The notes: a model not told the origin generated them from the sequence alone. Positions 1 to 9,174 are shown, counted from the first letter of the stretch. The stretch: 46,113 nucleotides of DNA from Bacteroidales bacterium (GCA_017539645.1 JAFYCM010000005.1:1-46113); one strand, 5' to 3'. Numbers and translations are program-made.

Positions 1-1
1 A

Positions 2-259
2 GAGTATTTGCGAGAAAAGAATCAAACAAGACGTTTCTACTATGCAAAACTGAAAGTTGGTCAAATGATGACTAATAACATAAAAATCGAATGTGCTAAA
101 GATCGTCAGATATATGAGAATCTCAATAAGGGCGACACCGTTTTGGTAAAGATGACGGAAGGTAAGGAGAAATCAGTTAGCGTTCTTAATTGGCACCCAA
201 CGCCAGAACAAATAGAAAAATATAAAACGCCAGTCAGACTGATAGAAAAGAATCAATAA
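2..259 (+). CDS. 3' end of an unrecognised protein (partial at left edge)
   Basis: The reading frame is open from the window edge to a TAA at 257-259, so this is the C-terminal 85 or so residues of a longer gene. A TTG at position 8 could act as a start, but two further in-frame codons precede it with no stop, and truncation by the window is more likely. The visible part is basic and hydrophilic, with a short beta-rich stretch around the residues KGDTVLVKMTEG that resembles the end of a small beta-barrel. It ends in a charged tail. No signal peptide, membrane segment or catalytic motif is visible and I do not recognise the family. The next gene starts more than 300 bases later, so it probably ends its transcript. 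Confidence 0.55.
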   Translation, partial: EYLREKNQTRRFYYAKLKVGQMMTNNIKIECAKDRQIYENLNKGDTVLVKMTEGKEKSVSVLNWHPTPEQIEKYKTPVRLIEKNQ

Positions 260-591
260 TGAAACGAGTTGTAGCGATAGTTATTTCCTCCGCTCGGTGT
301 AGCATCTCGCTACCTCGCATCAGATAGTAAGGCACAAGCCCTTGCAGGAAGAAAACAGAAAAGAATGAAAGTGCAACAAAACGATATAGCAAATGTGCAA
401 GGCAGGAGCCTTGCTTTTAGGTAGGACGTAGGCGCAGCCTAAGCCAAACGGGGGAGCATATTTTTGACCTCCACTCTGGCGCAATGATCGAGAGTTATCT
501 GCCATTCTGTAGTAGATATTTCTATATTGCACGTTAGTTTATACACTTCTATAATTACGAAATACGAGTTGCGAATTATAAGTTACGAGTT
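260..591. other. Gene-free spacer with small hairpins
   Basis: No convincing gene is seen here. The stretch holds a perfect 7-bp hairpin at 399-416 (GCAAGGC/GCCTTGC), a short hairpin at about 431-443 (TAGGC/GCCTA), and near its right end several degenerate direct copies of ACGAGTT just before the start of the next gene. A minus-strand frame at 320-532 has no coding character and is more likely part of a non-coding or dispersed element. No strong promoter was seen. Confidence 0.4.
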
Positions 592-948
592 ATGAAACGA
601 GCATTTTTCTTATTGGCGGCATTGTTCATCGTCTGCACATCGATGGTTCCTAATTATGGCAAAGAATGCATCACAAAAGACGGCTACTGCAAGGGCATTA
701 AGTTGTGTGGCAAGGTATATATCGTAAGCAACACACAAGCAAATGCAGACTTTAGGGTTTGTCTCGACAATCGCTATCCCGACCTGAAGGTTCAAGTAGC
801 CGACTACCCCGACTATAACACACCAGGTAGCTGGCGTTTTGTTGGGAATGAAGGCAATGCTGACTTCACTATCAAATTTGTTGATAGCAATGCCGATTTT
901 ACGATATGCTTCAACAATTGGGCAAAGGTGTGCGACCCTTGTCGTTAG
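592..948 (+). CDS. Small secreted DUF6150-like repeat protein
   Basis: A 118-residue protein with a clear signal peptide (MKRAFFLLAALFIVCTSMV, basic then hydrophobic). The mature part holds at least three copies of a short beta-strand repeat built around N-A-D-F followed by alternating hydrophobic residues (NADFRVCLDN, NADFTIKFVDS, NADFTICFNN). This pattern matches my memory of the DUF6150 family, in which strands carrying Q/N-A-D stack into a small beta structure; the function is unknown. Seven cysteines in the mature part, including a CDPC near the C-terminus, are unusual for that family and suggest disulfides in the periplasm. It stands alone, with no close partner. Confidence 0.6.
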   Translation: MKRAFFLLAALFIVCTSMVPNYGKECITKDGYCKGIKLCGKVYIVSNTQANADFRVCLDNRYPDLKVQVADYPDYNTPGSWRFVGNEGNADFTIKFVDSNADFTICFNNWAKVCDPCR

Positions 949-1270
949 ACGCTGTGTCGCACTTCCACCTCGTAATCGTCGTCGCTATTCATCTTTAGCA
1001 TAACCTCCTGAACGTTCCCTCCCGTAGACTGAATGACCTCGAAGTGAATAACTCATAATTGATTTACAGATTTTCATTGAGTCGCGTAAATGGATTTTTG
1101 CATGAGTGCAGAAATTTTCATTGAGTCGCGAAAACGATTTTTTGCACATTGCGCAAAATCCATTGTTATGATTAAATCATAGTTTCTGACGCTCAGAAAC
1201 CTTCATTGCATTGTTAAAACATAGTTTCTGACACTCAGAAACCTTCATTGAATGATGAAAATGTTTTTTT
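949..1270. repeat. Repeat-rich intergenic spacer with two tandem repeat pairs
   Basis: This gene-free stretch contains two different imperfect tandem pairs. Pair A is a 32-base unit at 1071-1102 and 1115-1146, sharing TTTTCATTGAGTCGCG and ending TTTTTGCA, with period 44. Pair B is a 31-base unit at 1178-1208 and 1220-1250, with period 42. Each B copy contains a perfect 8-bp hairpin with a 3-base loop (GTTTCTGA/TCAGAAAC) and ends CCTTCATTG. Both units share CATTGA-like ends, so A and B may derive from one ancestral element. No coding sequence is seen. Confidence 0.7.
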
Positions 1271-1272
1271 GT

Positions 1273-1300
1273 GTAGAGACGTAGCGTGCTACGTCTCTTC
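1273..1300. repeat. REP-like dispersed palindrome, copy 1
   Basis: A 28-base palindrome with half-site GTAGAGACGTAGCG. The inner stem GAGACGTAGC/GCTACGTCTC is perfect. A second copy lies at 21989-22016 and differs at only three positions. Its position directly upstream of the -7 element at 1303-1310 means it occupies the usual -33 region of the thioredoxin-like gene. It could be a dispersed element or a regulatory hairpin; the second copy favours dispersed. Confidence 0.7.
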
Positions 1301-1302
1301 AA

Positions 1303-1310
1303 TATATTTG
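1303..1310 (+). promoter_or_regulatory. Bacteroidetes -7 element for the thioredoxin-like gene
   Basis: TATATTTG matches the Bacteroidetes -7 consensus TAnnTTTG and lies 28 bases before the ATG at 1339. No TTTG occurs at the expected -33 distance because the palindrome sits there. Confidence 0.5.
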
Positions 1311-1338
1311 CACCCAGAAATAATCATAATAAATAAAG

Positions 1339-1842
1339 ATGAGAAAGATATTTATAGCAGCTTTTGCGCTTATGGTCAGCGTGATGGTGGATGCGCAAAC
1401 GGGTCTGAAAAAGGTATACAACGAGGAGATAAATCCGCTCGAGCAGATTGACAATGCGGTGGTCAAAGCTAAGGCTAACGGCAAGTTTGTAATCTGCCAA
1501 GTGGGCGGCAACTGGTGCCCGTGGTGCTTGCGTTTTGCCGACTTCATCACCACCAATGCCACTATAAGCAAGATGGTAAACGACAATTTTGAATATATAC
1601 ACGTCAACTACAACTCACGAAAATCGGCCGACGCTGCCAAAGCACAACAAGCTACCGCTTTGATGAAACGCTTGAACAATTGCGGACGCTTTGGGTTCCC
1701 CGTTTTCGTAGTGCTCGACACGAATGGCAAGGTTATGCATATTCAGGATTCGAGTTTCTTAGAAGAGGGTCAGGGCTACGACCAAGAGAAAGTGCTGCGC
1801 TTCTTCAAGAACTGGACGCCAGTAGCGGTAAGCAATAAATAG
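1339..1842 (+). CDS. Exported thioredoxin-like disulfide protein
   Basis: A 167-residue protein with a signal peptide (cleavage likely after VDA, near residue 19) and a thioredoxin fold. The active-site motif is WCPWC, with cysteines at 60 and 63, and the conserved cis-proline strand follows as GFPVFVVLD. The size and the spacing of the motif resemble the thioredoxin_7/DsbD-gamma-like single-domain proteins that Bacteroidales export. It is expected to reduce or isomerise disulfides in periplasmic proteins; the partner is unknown. It is transcribed alone, with its own -7 element and a strong hairpin just downstream at 1861-1904. Identification as a thioredoxin-fold protein is firm; the substrate and redox direction are not visible. 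Confidence 0.85.
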   Translation: MRKIFIAAFALMVSVMVDAQTGLKKVYNEEINPLEQIDNAVVKAKANGKFVICQVGGNWCPWCLRFADFITTNATISKMVNDNFEYIHVNYNSRKSADAAKAQQATALMKRLNNCGRFGFPVFVVLDTNGKVMHIQDSSFLEEGQGYDQEKVLRFFKNWTPVAVSNK

Positions 1843-1860
1843 TTATATATATAATATATC

Positions 1861-1904
1861 AGAGAGCACAGAGATTACGGACGACCCGAATCTCTGTGCT
1901 CTCT
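1861..1904. terminator. Strong bidirectional hairpin between convergent genes
   Basis: A perfect 16-bp stem (AGAGAGCACAGAGATT and its complement) with a 12-base loop lies between the convergent stops at 1842 and 1939. Only a short T-rich run follows on either side, so it probably acts for both directions, with modest U-tracts. Confidence 0.7.
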
Positions 1905-1938
1905 GTTTGCTTTACGCCCTCAGTGTAATTAATTATAA

Positions 1939-4356
1939 CTATTCAAAGATTCCCCCGAATATGCTGCGGAAGATATTACGTATAGGGTGCTGCGGTTGTT
2001 CTTCTTGATTTTCGGTCCACTCTTCGTCGTCGTATATGCCATAGACGGCAGCGCGCGCACGGTGGTAAAGTTCTTCCATGTCAGGCTCTGTCTCGCTATA
2101 AAGTGGATAGTGCATATTTACGAGCATTTCGTCGTCGAGTGGTTGTGGAAATTCGCCACCGCAGAGTTGATTTTTGCCCGACACAAGGAAGCGCCCAACA
2201 ATAGGCAACGCCATATATGCACCCTGACCGAAATAGCCGTTGCGGAAGTGTATCGAAGGATTGTCGCATCCAACCCACGCACCAGCCACCACTTGCGGCG
2301 TAGCACCAATGAACCAACCATCGGCACATTTCTGCGTGGTGCCAGTCTTGCCCACAAGCGGACCTTCAATCTTGTATAGCGTACGCAGGCTGCGCGCCGT
2401 TCCGCTATCCACCACAGCCGACATCATGTCGTTTACGTATATTGCCGTCGACTGCGTAATGGCCTCATTGCCATCTATATCGCCCTCGCTCTCGTAGAGC
2501 ACTTTGCCATCGGCATCTACAATTTTGGTAATCATGGTGCGTTCGTGAATCTTGCCACCATTGGCGAAGGCCTGATAAGCGGTGACCATCTCGGCAAGCG
2601 ATATTTCAGCCGTTCCGAGCGCGATACTCGGCACTTCTGGAATGTCGCTCTCTATGCCCATTCGGCGCGCCGTATTTACAACCAAATCTGGTCCAACTTC
2701 GTTTATAATCCATGCCGACACGGTGTTGAGACTCTTCGACAGCGCACCTTTGAACGAGTAGTAACCGCCATAACCATCGTGGCTGCTATTGGCTGGCGAC
2801 CAACCTTTAGCATACGTACGACGCTCATTTTTCACATACGTAGTAGGCGACATGCCATGTTCGAGCGCTGTGGCGTAGACAATAGGCTTAAACGTAGAGC
2901 CCACTTGGCGACGCATGCCGACGTGGTCGATTTGCGAAAGCGTGTGGTTGATGCCTCCTACGTATGCAAGCACGTAGCCATTCTGTGGATTGAGCGCAAG
3001 GAAACCAGCATTGACAATAGTTACAGCCTTGCGAACCGAATCGGCAGGCGTCATCATCTCGGTGTGGGCGCCCTCGGCATCGTATACGAGCATCTCCACG
3101 GCACGATTCATGGCGGTGTCAATCTCGGCATCGGTACAGCCGGCCTGCTTCATCTTTTTGTAGCGCTCGCTCTGTTTGTAAGCATTCGCGTAGATATTGC
3201 TCTTGCCCCAAGGCTCTTTGCCTTTCCACTGCTCATCGAACTTCTGCTGAACGGCTGTCAGATGCTTCTTGACGGCAGTCTCGGCATATTGTTGCAAACG
3301 GCTGTCGAGCGTGGTATATATGCGCATACCATCGGTGTAGATATTGTATTTATCCGTGCCGTAGAGCTCGTTCAAGATGTTGCGTGCGGTCTGCCCCACT
3401 ACATCGCGGAAGAATGCCGCCGACTCCTGATTGCGGTCGTTAGCGTTGTAGTTGAGTTTTATGGGTTGCTCTACATATTGCGCGTAGGCCGTAGAGTCTA
3501 TTTTGCCAGTGGTATACATACGCTGCAAAACGGTGTTGCGGCGTGTGAGAGCATTCTCTGGATTTATGCGCGGATTGTAGGCGGTGTTGGCGGCAAGCAT
3601 ACCTACAAGCAAGGCAGCCTCGTGGGGTTTGAGCCACTTAGCTTTGCGCTGAAAAAATCGCTGCGATGCCGCCTCTATGCCATAAATATTCTCGCCAAAC
3701 GACACAGTGTTGAGGTAGAGCACCAATATTTCGGTCTTCGAGTAGACATGCTCAATGCGGTTGGCAATAATCACCTCTTTTATCTTGGCCACCGGAATAG
3801 AAAGTGGGCCGAAATTGCGGCGCGGAAAGAGGTTTTTGGCAAGTTGTTGGCTTATGGTACTGCCGCCGCCTTGATCGCGGTCGAGCATAAGTACGGTGCG
3901 GAATATTACGCGACCAACACTCTTGTAGTCGATGCCTTCGTGCTCGTAGAAACGACTATCTTCCGTGGCTATGAGGGCATCGAACACACTGCGCGAGATG
4001 TCAGCACTATCTACGCTGAGGCGGTTTTGCAGATAGAAACGTCCGAGCAGTTTGCCATCGGCTGAATAAATTTCCGAAGCGTTATTATTGCTTATGTTTC
4101 TAAGTTGCTCGTTGGAAGGCAAATGACCAAACACGCCAATGTAAACAGCCAAAATCAGCAGAAGCAAAAGCGCAATGCAGTGGCACGCCACTTTAGCAAT
4201 ATTTATGGCTATGCGCTTCTTTATATTCTTGTTATTAGAAGGGAAATAGACAATCCTAATTATGCGGCGAGTCCTGTCGCTCAGATGATTATGCAAGTAT
4301 GTACGTACGCTGCGATAAGCGTCGGCAGTTTTCTGTTTGATAGTCGTGAAGTTCAA
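1939..4356 (-). CDS. mrcA: Penicillin-binding protein 1A (bifunctional transglycosylase/transpeptidase)
   Basis: An 805-residue class A PBP that polymerises lipid II and cross-links peptidoglycan at the outer face of the inner membrane. A basic cytoplasmic N-terminus of about 52 residues precedes one membrane segment (about 53-75). The GT51 domain follows, with the catalytic glutamate in TEDSRFYEH (E132) and the TISQQLAKNLF motif near 167. The transpeptidase domain carries the nucleophile in GSTFKP (S487, K490), the second motif SKSLNT, and KTG at 670-672. All catalytic residues are intact and the length is normal. It starts 24 bases after the stop of the leucine-rich-repeat lipoprotein and is probably cotranscribed with it. 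Which of the several PBP1 paralogues of Bacteroidetes it is cannot be said from sequence alone. Confidence 0.93.
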   Translation of the reverse strand: MNFTTIKQKTADAYRSVRTYLHNHLSDRTRRIIRIVYFPSNNKNIKKRIAINIAKVACHCIALLLLLILAVYIGVFGHLPSNEQLRNISNNNASEIYSADGKLLGRFYLQNRLSVDSADISRSVFDALIATEDSRFYEHEGIDYKSVGRVIFRTVLMLDRDQGGGSTISQQLAKNLFPRRNFGPLSIPVAKIKEVIIANRIEHVYSKTEILVLYLNTVSFGENIYGIEAASQRFFQRKAKWLKPHEAALLVGMLAANTAYNPRINPENALTRRNTVLQRMYTTGKIDSTAYAQYVEQPIKLNYNANDRNQESAAFFRDVVGQTARNILNELYGTDKYNIYTDGMRIYTTLDSRLQQYAETAVKKHLTAVQQKFDEQWKGKEPWGKSNIYANAYKQSERYKKMKQAGCTDAEIDTAMNRAVEMLVYDAEGAHTEMMTPADSVRKAVTIVNAGFLALNPQNGYVLAYVGGINHTLSQIDHVGMRRQVGSTFKPIVYATALEHGMSPTTYVKNERRTYAKGWSPANSSHDGYGGYYSFKGALSKSLNTVSAWIINEVGPDLVVNTARRMGIESDIPEVPSIALGTAEISLAEMVTAYQAFANGGKIHERTMITKIVDADGKVLYESEGDIDGNEAITQSTAIYVNDMMSAVVDSGTARSLRTLYKIEGPLVGKTGTTQKCADGWFIGATPQVVAGAWVGCDNPSIHFRNGYFGQGAYMALPIVGRFLVSGKNQLCGGEFPQPLDDEMLVNMHYPLYSETEPDMEELYHRARAAVYGIYDDEEWTENQEEQPQHPIRNIFRSIFGGIFE

Positions 4357-4380
4357 AACGTTATATTTTGAGATTGTTAG

Positions 4381-5334
4381 TTATTCGAAAATCTTTAGTT
4401 GACTCATATCGAAGTCAGGCGGGAAAGTAAGGGTTGGATCGTCGTTGCCGTAGTACGACAACTGAGTTATCAGCGGACTGTTCGAAAGGTCGATGGCTGT
4501 TAGGCGATTGTTGCTGCAGTTGAGGTACTCCAACTTTGGGCAACGGCTGAGTTCTATCTGCTCAAGTTGGCAATCGCTGCAGTTGAGTACCACGAGCGAC
4601 AGGCTATCGCTAAAATCTTTCGCATCGCCCAAACGCAATCGCCGTAGATTCGGGCAGTTGTGGCAGTCGAGATTCTTCAGTCGCTCGCAGCCCGAGACGT
4701 CGAGGCGTTCAAAATAGCATTGCGAGCAATCGAGTTCTTCGAGTTTTTTGTTCTTAGAGAAATCCATGTCGCACGCGTTGATTTTGTACATCACAAGCGT
4801 CTTGAGGTTTGAAAACTCGCCCACAGCCTTCAGCGACACGGCTTCAGTGTCGGCCACCATCGTCTGCAAATCGCGCAAGTTGAGCTGCGTAACCGCGGCA
4901 ATTTCGGCTCCTTGCAGCATACCATCGTCATTCTTATCGAAGTCGCGCAGGAGCAGTTTCGTAAGTACATCGCTCGCCGAAGCTATGCGTTTGTCCACAA
5001 CCACCAACGTGCTTGCCTCATAGTCGCCCCAAGAAACCGATATTGTAGCTTCGCCAATACTTATGGCTCTCACAATGCCATCGGCGTCAATCGTAGCCAC
5101 CTCCTCGTTGCTCGATGTCCAAATGGGCGCTTCCGTAGGTATGCCGTCGTTAGCATTGACGGGATAGTAGCCGATAGAGAACTGCGCGGTGCTGTCGATT
5201 GTAAGTATGGGTTCAAACGGCGTGATGTAGATATTCACCAAACGGTGCTTCGCTTCGTCGTCGCTACAACGCATTAGCGCACTTGCACTCAGCACGCTAA
5301 GTATAGTTATAAGTATGTATGAACGAAGTTTCAT
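4381..5334 (-). CDS. Leucine-rich-repeat lipoprotein with Ig-like domain
   Basis: A 317-residue surface or periplasmic lipoprotein. The signal peptide ends at an imperfect lipobox, LMRC with cysteine 23. A bacterial Ig-like (Big_2) domain covers about 30-112, recognisable by WTSSNEEVATIDADGIV and the following GEATISVSW. Next comes one EF-hand-like calcium loop, DKNDDGMLQGAE, and then a leucine-rich-repeat region to the end with repeated L-x-x-L-D/N-C units (LEELDCSQC, LKNLDCHNC, LEYLNCSNN). This resembles the LRR proteins common in Bacteroidetes that bind proteins or glycans. It is the first gene of a pair with PBP1A, 24 bases apart, which may tie it to the envelope, although chance adjacency is possible. 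The ligand is unknown. Confidence 0.75.
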   Translation of the reverse strand: MKLRSYILITILSVLSASALMRCSDDEAKHRLVNIYITPFEPILTIDSTAQFSIGYYPVNANDGIPTEAPIWTSSNEEVATIDADGIVRAISIGEATISVSWGDYEASTLVVVDKRIASASDVLTKLLLRDFDKNDDGMLQGAEIAAVTQLNLRDLQTMVADTEAVSLKAVGEFSNLKTLVMYKINACDMDFSKNKKLEELDCSQCYFERLDVSGCERLKNLDCHNCPNLRRLRLGDAKDFSDSLSLVVLNCSDCQLEQIELSRCPKLEYLNCSNNRLTAIDLSNSPLITQLSYYGNDDPTLTFPPDFDMSQLKIFE

Positions 5335-5361
5335 GCGAAGCTATTTTCTAAACGAAAAACA

Positions 5362-5402
5362 ACCACGGAAAGCATTATTGCATATTTAGTGTTTCCCGTG
5401 GT
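5362..5402 (-). terminator. Rho-independent terminator after the periplasmic protein gene
   Basis: On the minus strand a stem built from ACCACGG and CCGTGGT, with a one-base bulge and an adjacent AAA/TTT extension, is followed by TTGTTTTTCG. It lies just downstream of the stop at 5427 and before the start of the LRR gene, separating the two transcripts. Confidence 0.65.
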
Positions 5403-5426
5403 TATATCTGTATTGACAAAAACGTA

Positions 5427-6269
5427 TTAGTCTGCCATCTTCTTCAAGTCCTTGCGCAAAAGGCGGTCTGGAGTCTTCTTGTCGATGTTGTGGTAGTCGA
5501 AATAGTACATTTGGCTATCGTCGGCACCGAGTAGAATCTTGAAGCAACGAGTGTTGAATTTAGCTTTGTCTGGACCTACTTTGTGAAGGAAAACTACATC
5601 TTTAGCTCGCTCGTTGATAGCCTTCGTAATCTCTTCGCGAGTAACAAGTTTCACTGCGCCAGGGTAAACTTTAGCTATGTCGGCTTCGGTTTTTATGTCC
5701 TTATCAAGCTCTTCAGCAAGAAAGTATATCGTCTTGCCCTTCAGCGACTTGATATTTTTGTTGTAGTACACAAGCGGCGTCTTGCTGATGAGTTTTGGAT
5801 TCTCTTTTATCATCTCCACATGGTTTTGAATGAAGCGCAAGAACGAGTTTATTTTGTATGTATAATCTTGGTTCTCGTCGCTTGCATAGTCGAGTGGAAT
5901 AGATATGAGGTCAGGCATGTCGGTCACTTTACCTTTTTCTTTACCCATAAGTAGACTGAGATAAGTATAACGTGCGCGAGTTTTGTCTTTCTCGTAAGTA
6001 ACGGTAGTAGTCAACAAAAACGAGAACGAAGGATCTTTGCGGCGTGTCTCAAACTCTTTAGTCGTTATGAAGTCATATTTTGTGAGTTTCCACTCTTGTT
6101 CCATCGCCTTTTTTATGGTGAGGTTATAGTCGCTCATGACGTTGTCGTCGAGCACAACGAGGGTGCGCGATTCGCTAAATCTATCATAGTCCTTCGGCGA
6201 AGGAACACTATTTTGCGCCATTGCCATAGTGCACAGCAAAAGCGCCACTGATAATATTGTGTATTTCAT
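5427..6269 (-). CDS. Conserved periplasmic protein of unknown function
   Basis: A protein of about 280 residues with a signal peptide; I prefer the start at 6269 (MKYTILSVALLLCTMAMAQ) to one two codons upstream because it gives a standard signal sequence with cleavage at AMA-Q. The mature protein is mixed alpha/beta with no metal or catalytic motif I recognise. It has a charged C-terminus and a repeated pattern of short strands (SFSFLLTTTVTYE, KTPLVYYN, KIYFLA-like). Proteins like this are common in Bacteroidales but undescribed to my knowledge. It starts about 35 bases after the leuS stop and ends at a terminator, so it may be read as the last gene of the leuS transcript. Confidence 0.6.
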   Translation of the reverse strand: MKYTILSVALLLCTMAMAQNSVPSPKDYDRFSESRTLVVLDDNVMSDYNLTIKKAMEQEWKLTKYDFITTKEFETRRKDPSFSFLLTTTVTYEKDKTRARYTYLSLLMGKEKGKVTDMPDLISIPLDYASDENQDYTYKINSFLRFIQNHVEMIKENPKLISKTPLVYYNKNIKSLKGKTIYFLAEELDKDIKTEADIAKVYPGAVKLVTREEITKAINERAKDVVFLHKVGPDKAKFNTRCFKILLGADDSQMYYFDYHNIDKKTPDRLLRKDLKKMAD

Positions 6270-6304
6270 AACCATTGATAAAAATTATGTTGATACTTAA
6301 TTAG

Positions 6305-9127
6305 TTATGCTACTACTACGTTCACGATTTTATTAGGTACAACGATGATTTTCTTCACTTGTTTACCATCGATATACTTCTGCGACTGTTCATTTTCGAG
6401 CACTGCTTTTTCAATGGCTGCTTTGTCCATATCGAGCGGAAGTTCGAGCATGAAACGTGTCTTGCCGTTGAACGAAATTGGGTAGTTGAATGCGCTCTCT
6501 ACCAAATATTTCTCATCGAAGGTTGGCCATGCTGCGTCGAGCACTGTGGTGTCGTGACCGAGCTGGTGCCAAAGTTCTTCGGCAATGTGAGGTGCAAATG
6601 GTGTCAGCAATACTACAACCGATTCCATCACTTCGCGTTTGTTGCACTTGAGGTCGGTGAGTTCGTTGAGCAATATCATGAACTGGCTTATGCAAGTGTT
6701 GAACGAGAAGTTTTCGATGTCGTTTGTGATTTTCTTGATGGCCTTGTGCAACGCTTTCAACTCCTTCGCATCGGCTTTAGCATCAACAATGCCACCGTCG
6801 AATACGCGCCAAAGTTTTTTGAGGAATTTATGTACGCCATCGATGCCGTTTGTATCCCAAGGCTTCGAAAGTTCGATAGGACCGAGGAACATCTCATACA
6901 TACGCAACGTGTCAGCGCCATATTTCTCTACAATCATATCGGGGTTAACCACGTTGAACATCGATTTCGACATCTTCTCTACTGCCCAACCGCATATGTA
7001 TTTACCATCTTCGAGCTCGAATTCTGCTGTAGCAAACTCTGGTCGCCAAGCTTTGAAGGCTTCGAGGTCGAGCTGGTCGTTACTTACGATATTTACATCA
7101 ACGTGAATTGGCGTAACATCGTATTTATCTTTCAAACCAAAACTTACGAATTTGTTGGTGTCTTTGATACGATAAACGAAGTTGCTTCGTCCTTGTATCA
7201 TGCCCTGATTTACAAGTTTTTGGAATGGTTCTTCGGTCGACGAAACGCCAAGGTCGAAGAGGAATTTGTTCCAGAAACGGCTGTAGATGAGGTGACCTGT
7301 AGCGTGTTCCGAACCGCCAACGTAGAGGTCGACATTCTTCCAATATTCGTTTGCCTTTTTCGATACAAGTGCATCGTTATTATGGTTATCCATATAACGC
7401 AAATAGTATGCGCTCGAACCTGCAAAACCAGGCATTGTGTTGAGCTCAAGTGGGAATACGGTCTTGTTGTCGATAAGGTTTTTATCTACCACTTGGTTAT
7501 TCTTCTCGTCCCAAGCCCATTTTTGAGCATGACCGAGTGGTGGTTCGCCAGTTTCTGTTGGTAAGAATTTGTCTACTTCGGGCAATTCGAGCGGAAGTTT
7601 GTCCGCAGGAATCATATAAGGCATTCCATCTTTATAGTATACAGGGAATGGCTCGCCCCAGTAGCGCTGACGAGAGAATATGGCATCGCGGAGACGGTAG
7701 TTGACCTTCACGCGGCCTATTTTGTTTTCGGTTACATATTTCTTAGTATCTGCAATGGCCTCTTTCACAGTGAGTCCGTTGAGCGAGAAGTCGATATAAG
7801 GCTTAACGCCAGCGCGAGGTGAGTTGCTAACTATGCCCTCTTTGGCGTCGTAGCTCTCTTCCGACACGTCGGCTCCTTCGATGAGCGGAATGATAGGGAG
7901 GTTGAAGTGCTTAGCAAATGCGTAGTCGCGGCTATCGTGAGCAGGAACGGCCATGATGGCACCTGTGCCGTAGCCCGAGAGTACATATTCGCTTACCCAA
8001 ATTGGAATAGCTTCGCCAGTGAATGGGTTGATAGCGTACGAACCAGTGAAAACACCAGTCACTTTGCGGTCGCTAATGCGGTCGCGTTCGGTGCGTTTCT
8101 TCACGTAGTCGATGTATTCCGCAACGGCTTGTTTCTGCTCGGCTGTGGTAACTTGCGATACGTAGTCGCTTTCAGGAGCAAGCACCATGAATGTCACGCC
8201 AAACATGGTGTCGGCGCGTGTTGTAAATATGGTAAACTTGACGTCGGAATCCTTTACCGAGAACTCAACCTCAGTACCTTCCGAACGACCAATCCAGTTT
8301 TTCTGAGTCTCTTTTATCGATTCGCTCCAGTCGATGGTCTGAAGTCCGTCGAGGAGGCGCTGAGCGTATGCACTGACACGCAAGCACCATTGGCGCATCT
8401 TCTTCTGAACTACAGGATAACCGCCGCGCACCGAAACGCCATCTACAACTTCATCGTTGGCAAGCACAGTGCCGAGCTTCGGGCACCAGTTGACCATCGT
8501 CTCGCCAAGGTAGGCAATGCGGTAGTTCATAAGTACTTGCTGCTGACGTTTCTCGTCCCACGAGTTCCATTCATCGGCAGTGAAACGCAACTCTTCACTC
8601 TGCGCTACATCAATGTCGGCGCTACCTCGAGTTTCAAATATTTTTATTAGTTCGCTTATTGGCAGAGCTTTTTTGTCTTTGTTGCAATAGAACGAGTTGA
8701 ACATCTGTTGGAAAGCCCACTGTGTCCATTTATAATATGCAGGGTCGCAAGTGCGCACTTCGCGGTCCCAATCGAAGCAGAATCCTATTTTGTCGAGCTG
8801 CTCGTGGTAGCGATTGATGTTCTGACTTGTAGTAATGGCTGGGTGTTGACCCGTTTGTATAGCATATTGCTCGGCAGGCAAACCATATGCATCGTAGCCC
8901 ATAGGGTGAAGCACGTTGAAGCCTTTGAGGCGTTTGTAGCGTGCAAAAATATCGCTGGCTATGTAGCCAAGAGGGTGACCTACGTGCAAACCAGCTCCCG
9001 ACGGATAGGGGAACATGTCGAGAATGTAGTACTTAGGCTTGTTGCTGTCGTTATTGACCTTGTAAACGTTGTTGTCGGACCAATATTTTTTCCATTTGGC
9101 CTCTATTTCCTTGAAATTATATTCCAT
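6305..9127 (-). CDS. leuS: Leucyl-tRNA synthetase
   Basis: A 940-residue class Ia synthetase that charges tRNA-Leu in the cytoplasm. The HIGH-type motif is HVGH at 48-51, inside [17 protein letters not shown], and the KMSKS loop is present exactly at 718-722. The large CP1 editing domain lies between them, with the threonine-rich [12 protein letters not shown] segment and the [16 protein letters not shown] segment that holds the editing aspartate. The C-terminal anticodon-binding and tail domains are complete. The length is normal for Bacteroidetes LeuS. A -7 element lies upstream at 9167-9174. No frameshift or missing motif was seen. Confidence 0.97.
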   Translation of the reverse strand: MEYNFKEIEAKWKKYWSDNNVYKVNNDSNKPKYYILDMFPYPSGAGLHVGHPLGYIASDIFARYKRLKGFNVLHPMGYDAYGLPAEQYAIQTGQHPAITTSQNINRYHEQLDKIGFCFDWDREVRTCDPAYYKWTQWAFQQMFNSFYCNKDKKALPISELIKIFETRGSADIDVAQSEELRFTADEWNSWDEKRQQQVLMNYRIAYLGETMVNWCPKLGTVLANDEVVDGVSVRGGYPVVQKKMRQWCLRVSAYAQRLLDGLQTIDWSESIKETQKNWIGRSEGTEVEFSVKDSDVKFTIFTTRADTMFGVTFMVLAPESDYVSQVTTAEQKQAVAEYIDYVKKRTERDRISDRKVTGVFTGSYAINPFTGEAIPIWVSEYVLSGYGTGAIMAVPAHDSRDYAFAKHFNLPIIPLIEGADVSEESYDAKEGIVSNSPRAGVKPYIDFSLNGLTVKEAIADTKKYVTENKIGRVKVNYRLRDAIFSRQRYWGEPFPVYYKDGMPYMIPADKLPLELPEVDKFLPTETGEPPLGHAQKWAWDEKNNQVVDKNLIDNKTVFPLELNTMPGFAGSSAYYLRYMDNHNNDALVSKKANEYWKNVDLYVGGSEHATGHLIYSRFWNKFLFDLGVSSTEEPFQKLVNQGMIQGRSNFVYRIKDTNKFVSFGLKDKYDVTPIHVDVNIVSNDQLDLEAFKAWRPEFATAEFELEDGKYICGWAVEKMSKSMFNVVNPDMIVEKYGADTLRMYEMFLGPIELSKPWDTNGIDGVHKFLKKLWRVFDGGIVDAKADAKELKALHKAIKKITNDIENFSFNTCISQFMILLNELTDLKCNKREVMESVVVLLTPFAPHIAEELWHQLGHDTTVLDAAWPTFDEKYLVESAFNYPISFNGKTRFMLELPLDMDKAAIEKAVLENEQSQKYIDGKQVKKIIVVPNKIVNVVVA

Positions 9128-9166
9128 TGTTTATGTATTTGCGCAAATAAAAAATCAAATCGTGTG

Positions 9167-9174
9167 CAAAATTA
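9167..9174 (-). promoter_or_regulatory. -7 promoter element for leuS
   Basis: On the minus strand TAATTTTG matches TAnnTTTG about 40 bases before the leuS start. A weak -33 candidate, TTCG at 9197-9200, is spaced 22 bases away. Confidence 0.5.

Noticed and set aside
320-532. 70-codon minus-strand open frame
   Set aside because: Short and alone in a gene-free spacer. The protein-like string has no domain; I consider it part of a non-coding or dispersed element.
2545-4065. 506-codon plus-strand open frame
   Set aside because: It lies entirely antisense to the PBP1A gene, which has complete catalytic motifs; the frame is a shadow of its codon usage.
6359-7564. 401-codon plus-strand open frame
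   Set aside because: Antisense to leuS, with no family resemblance.
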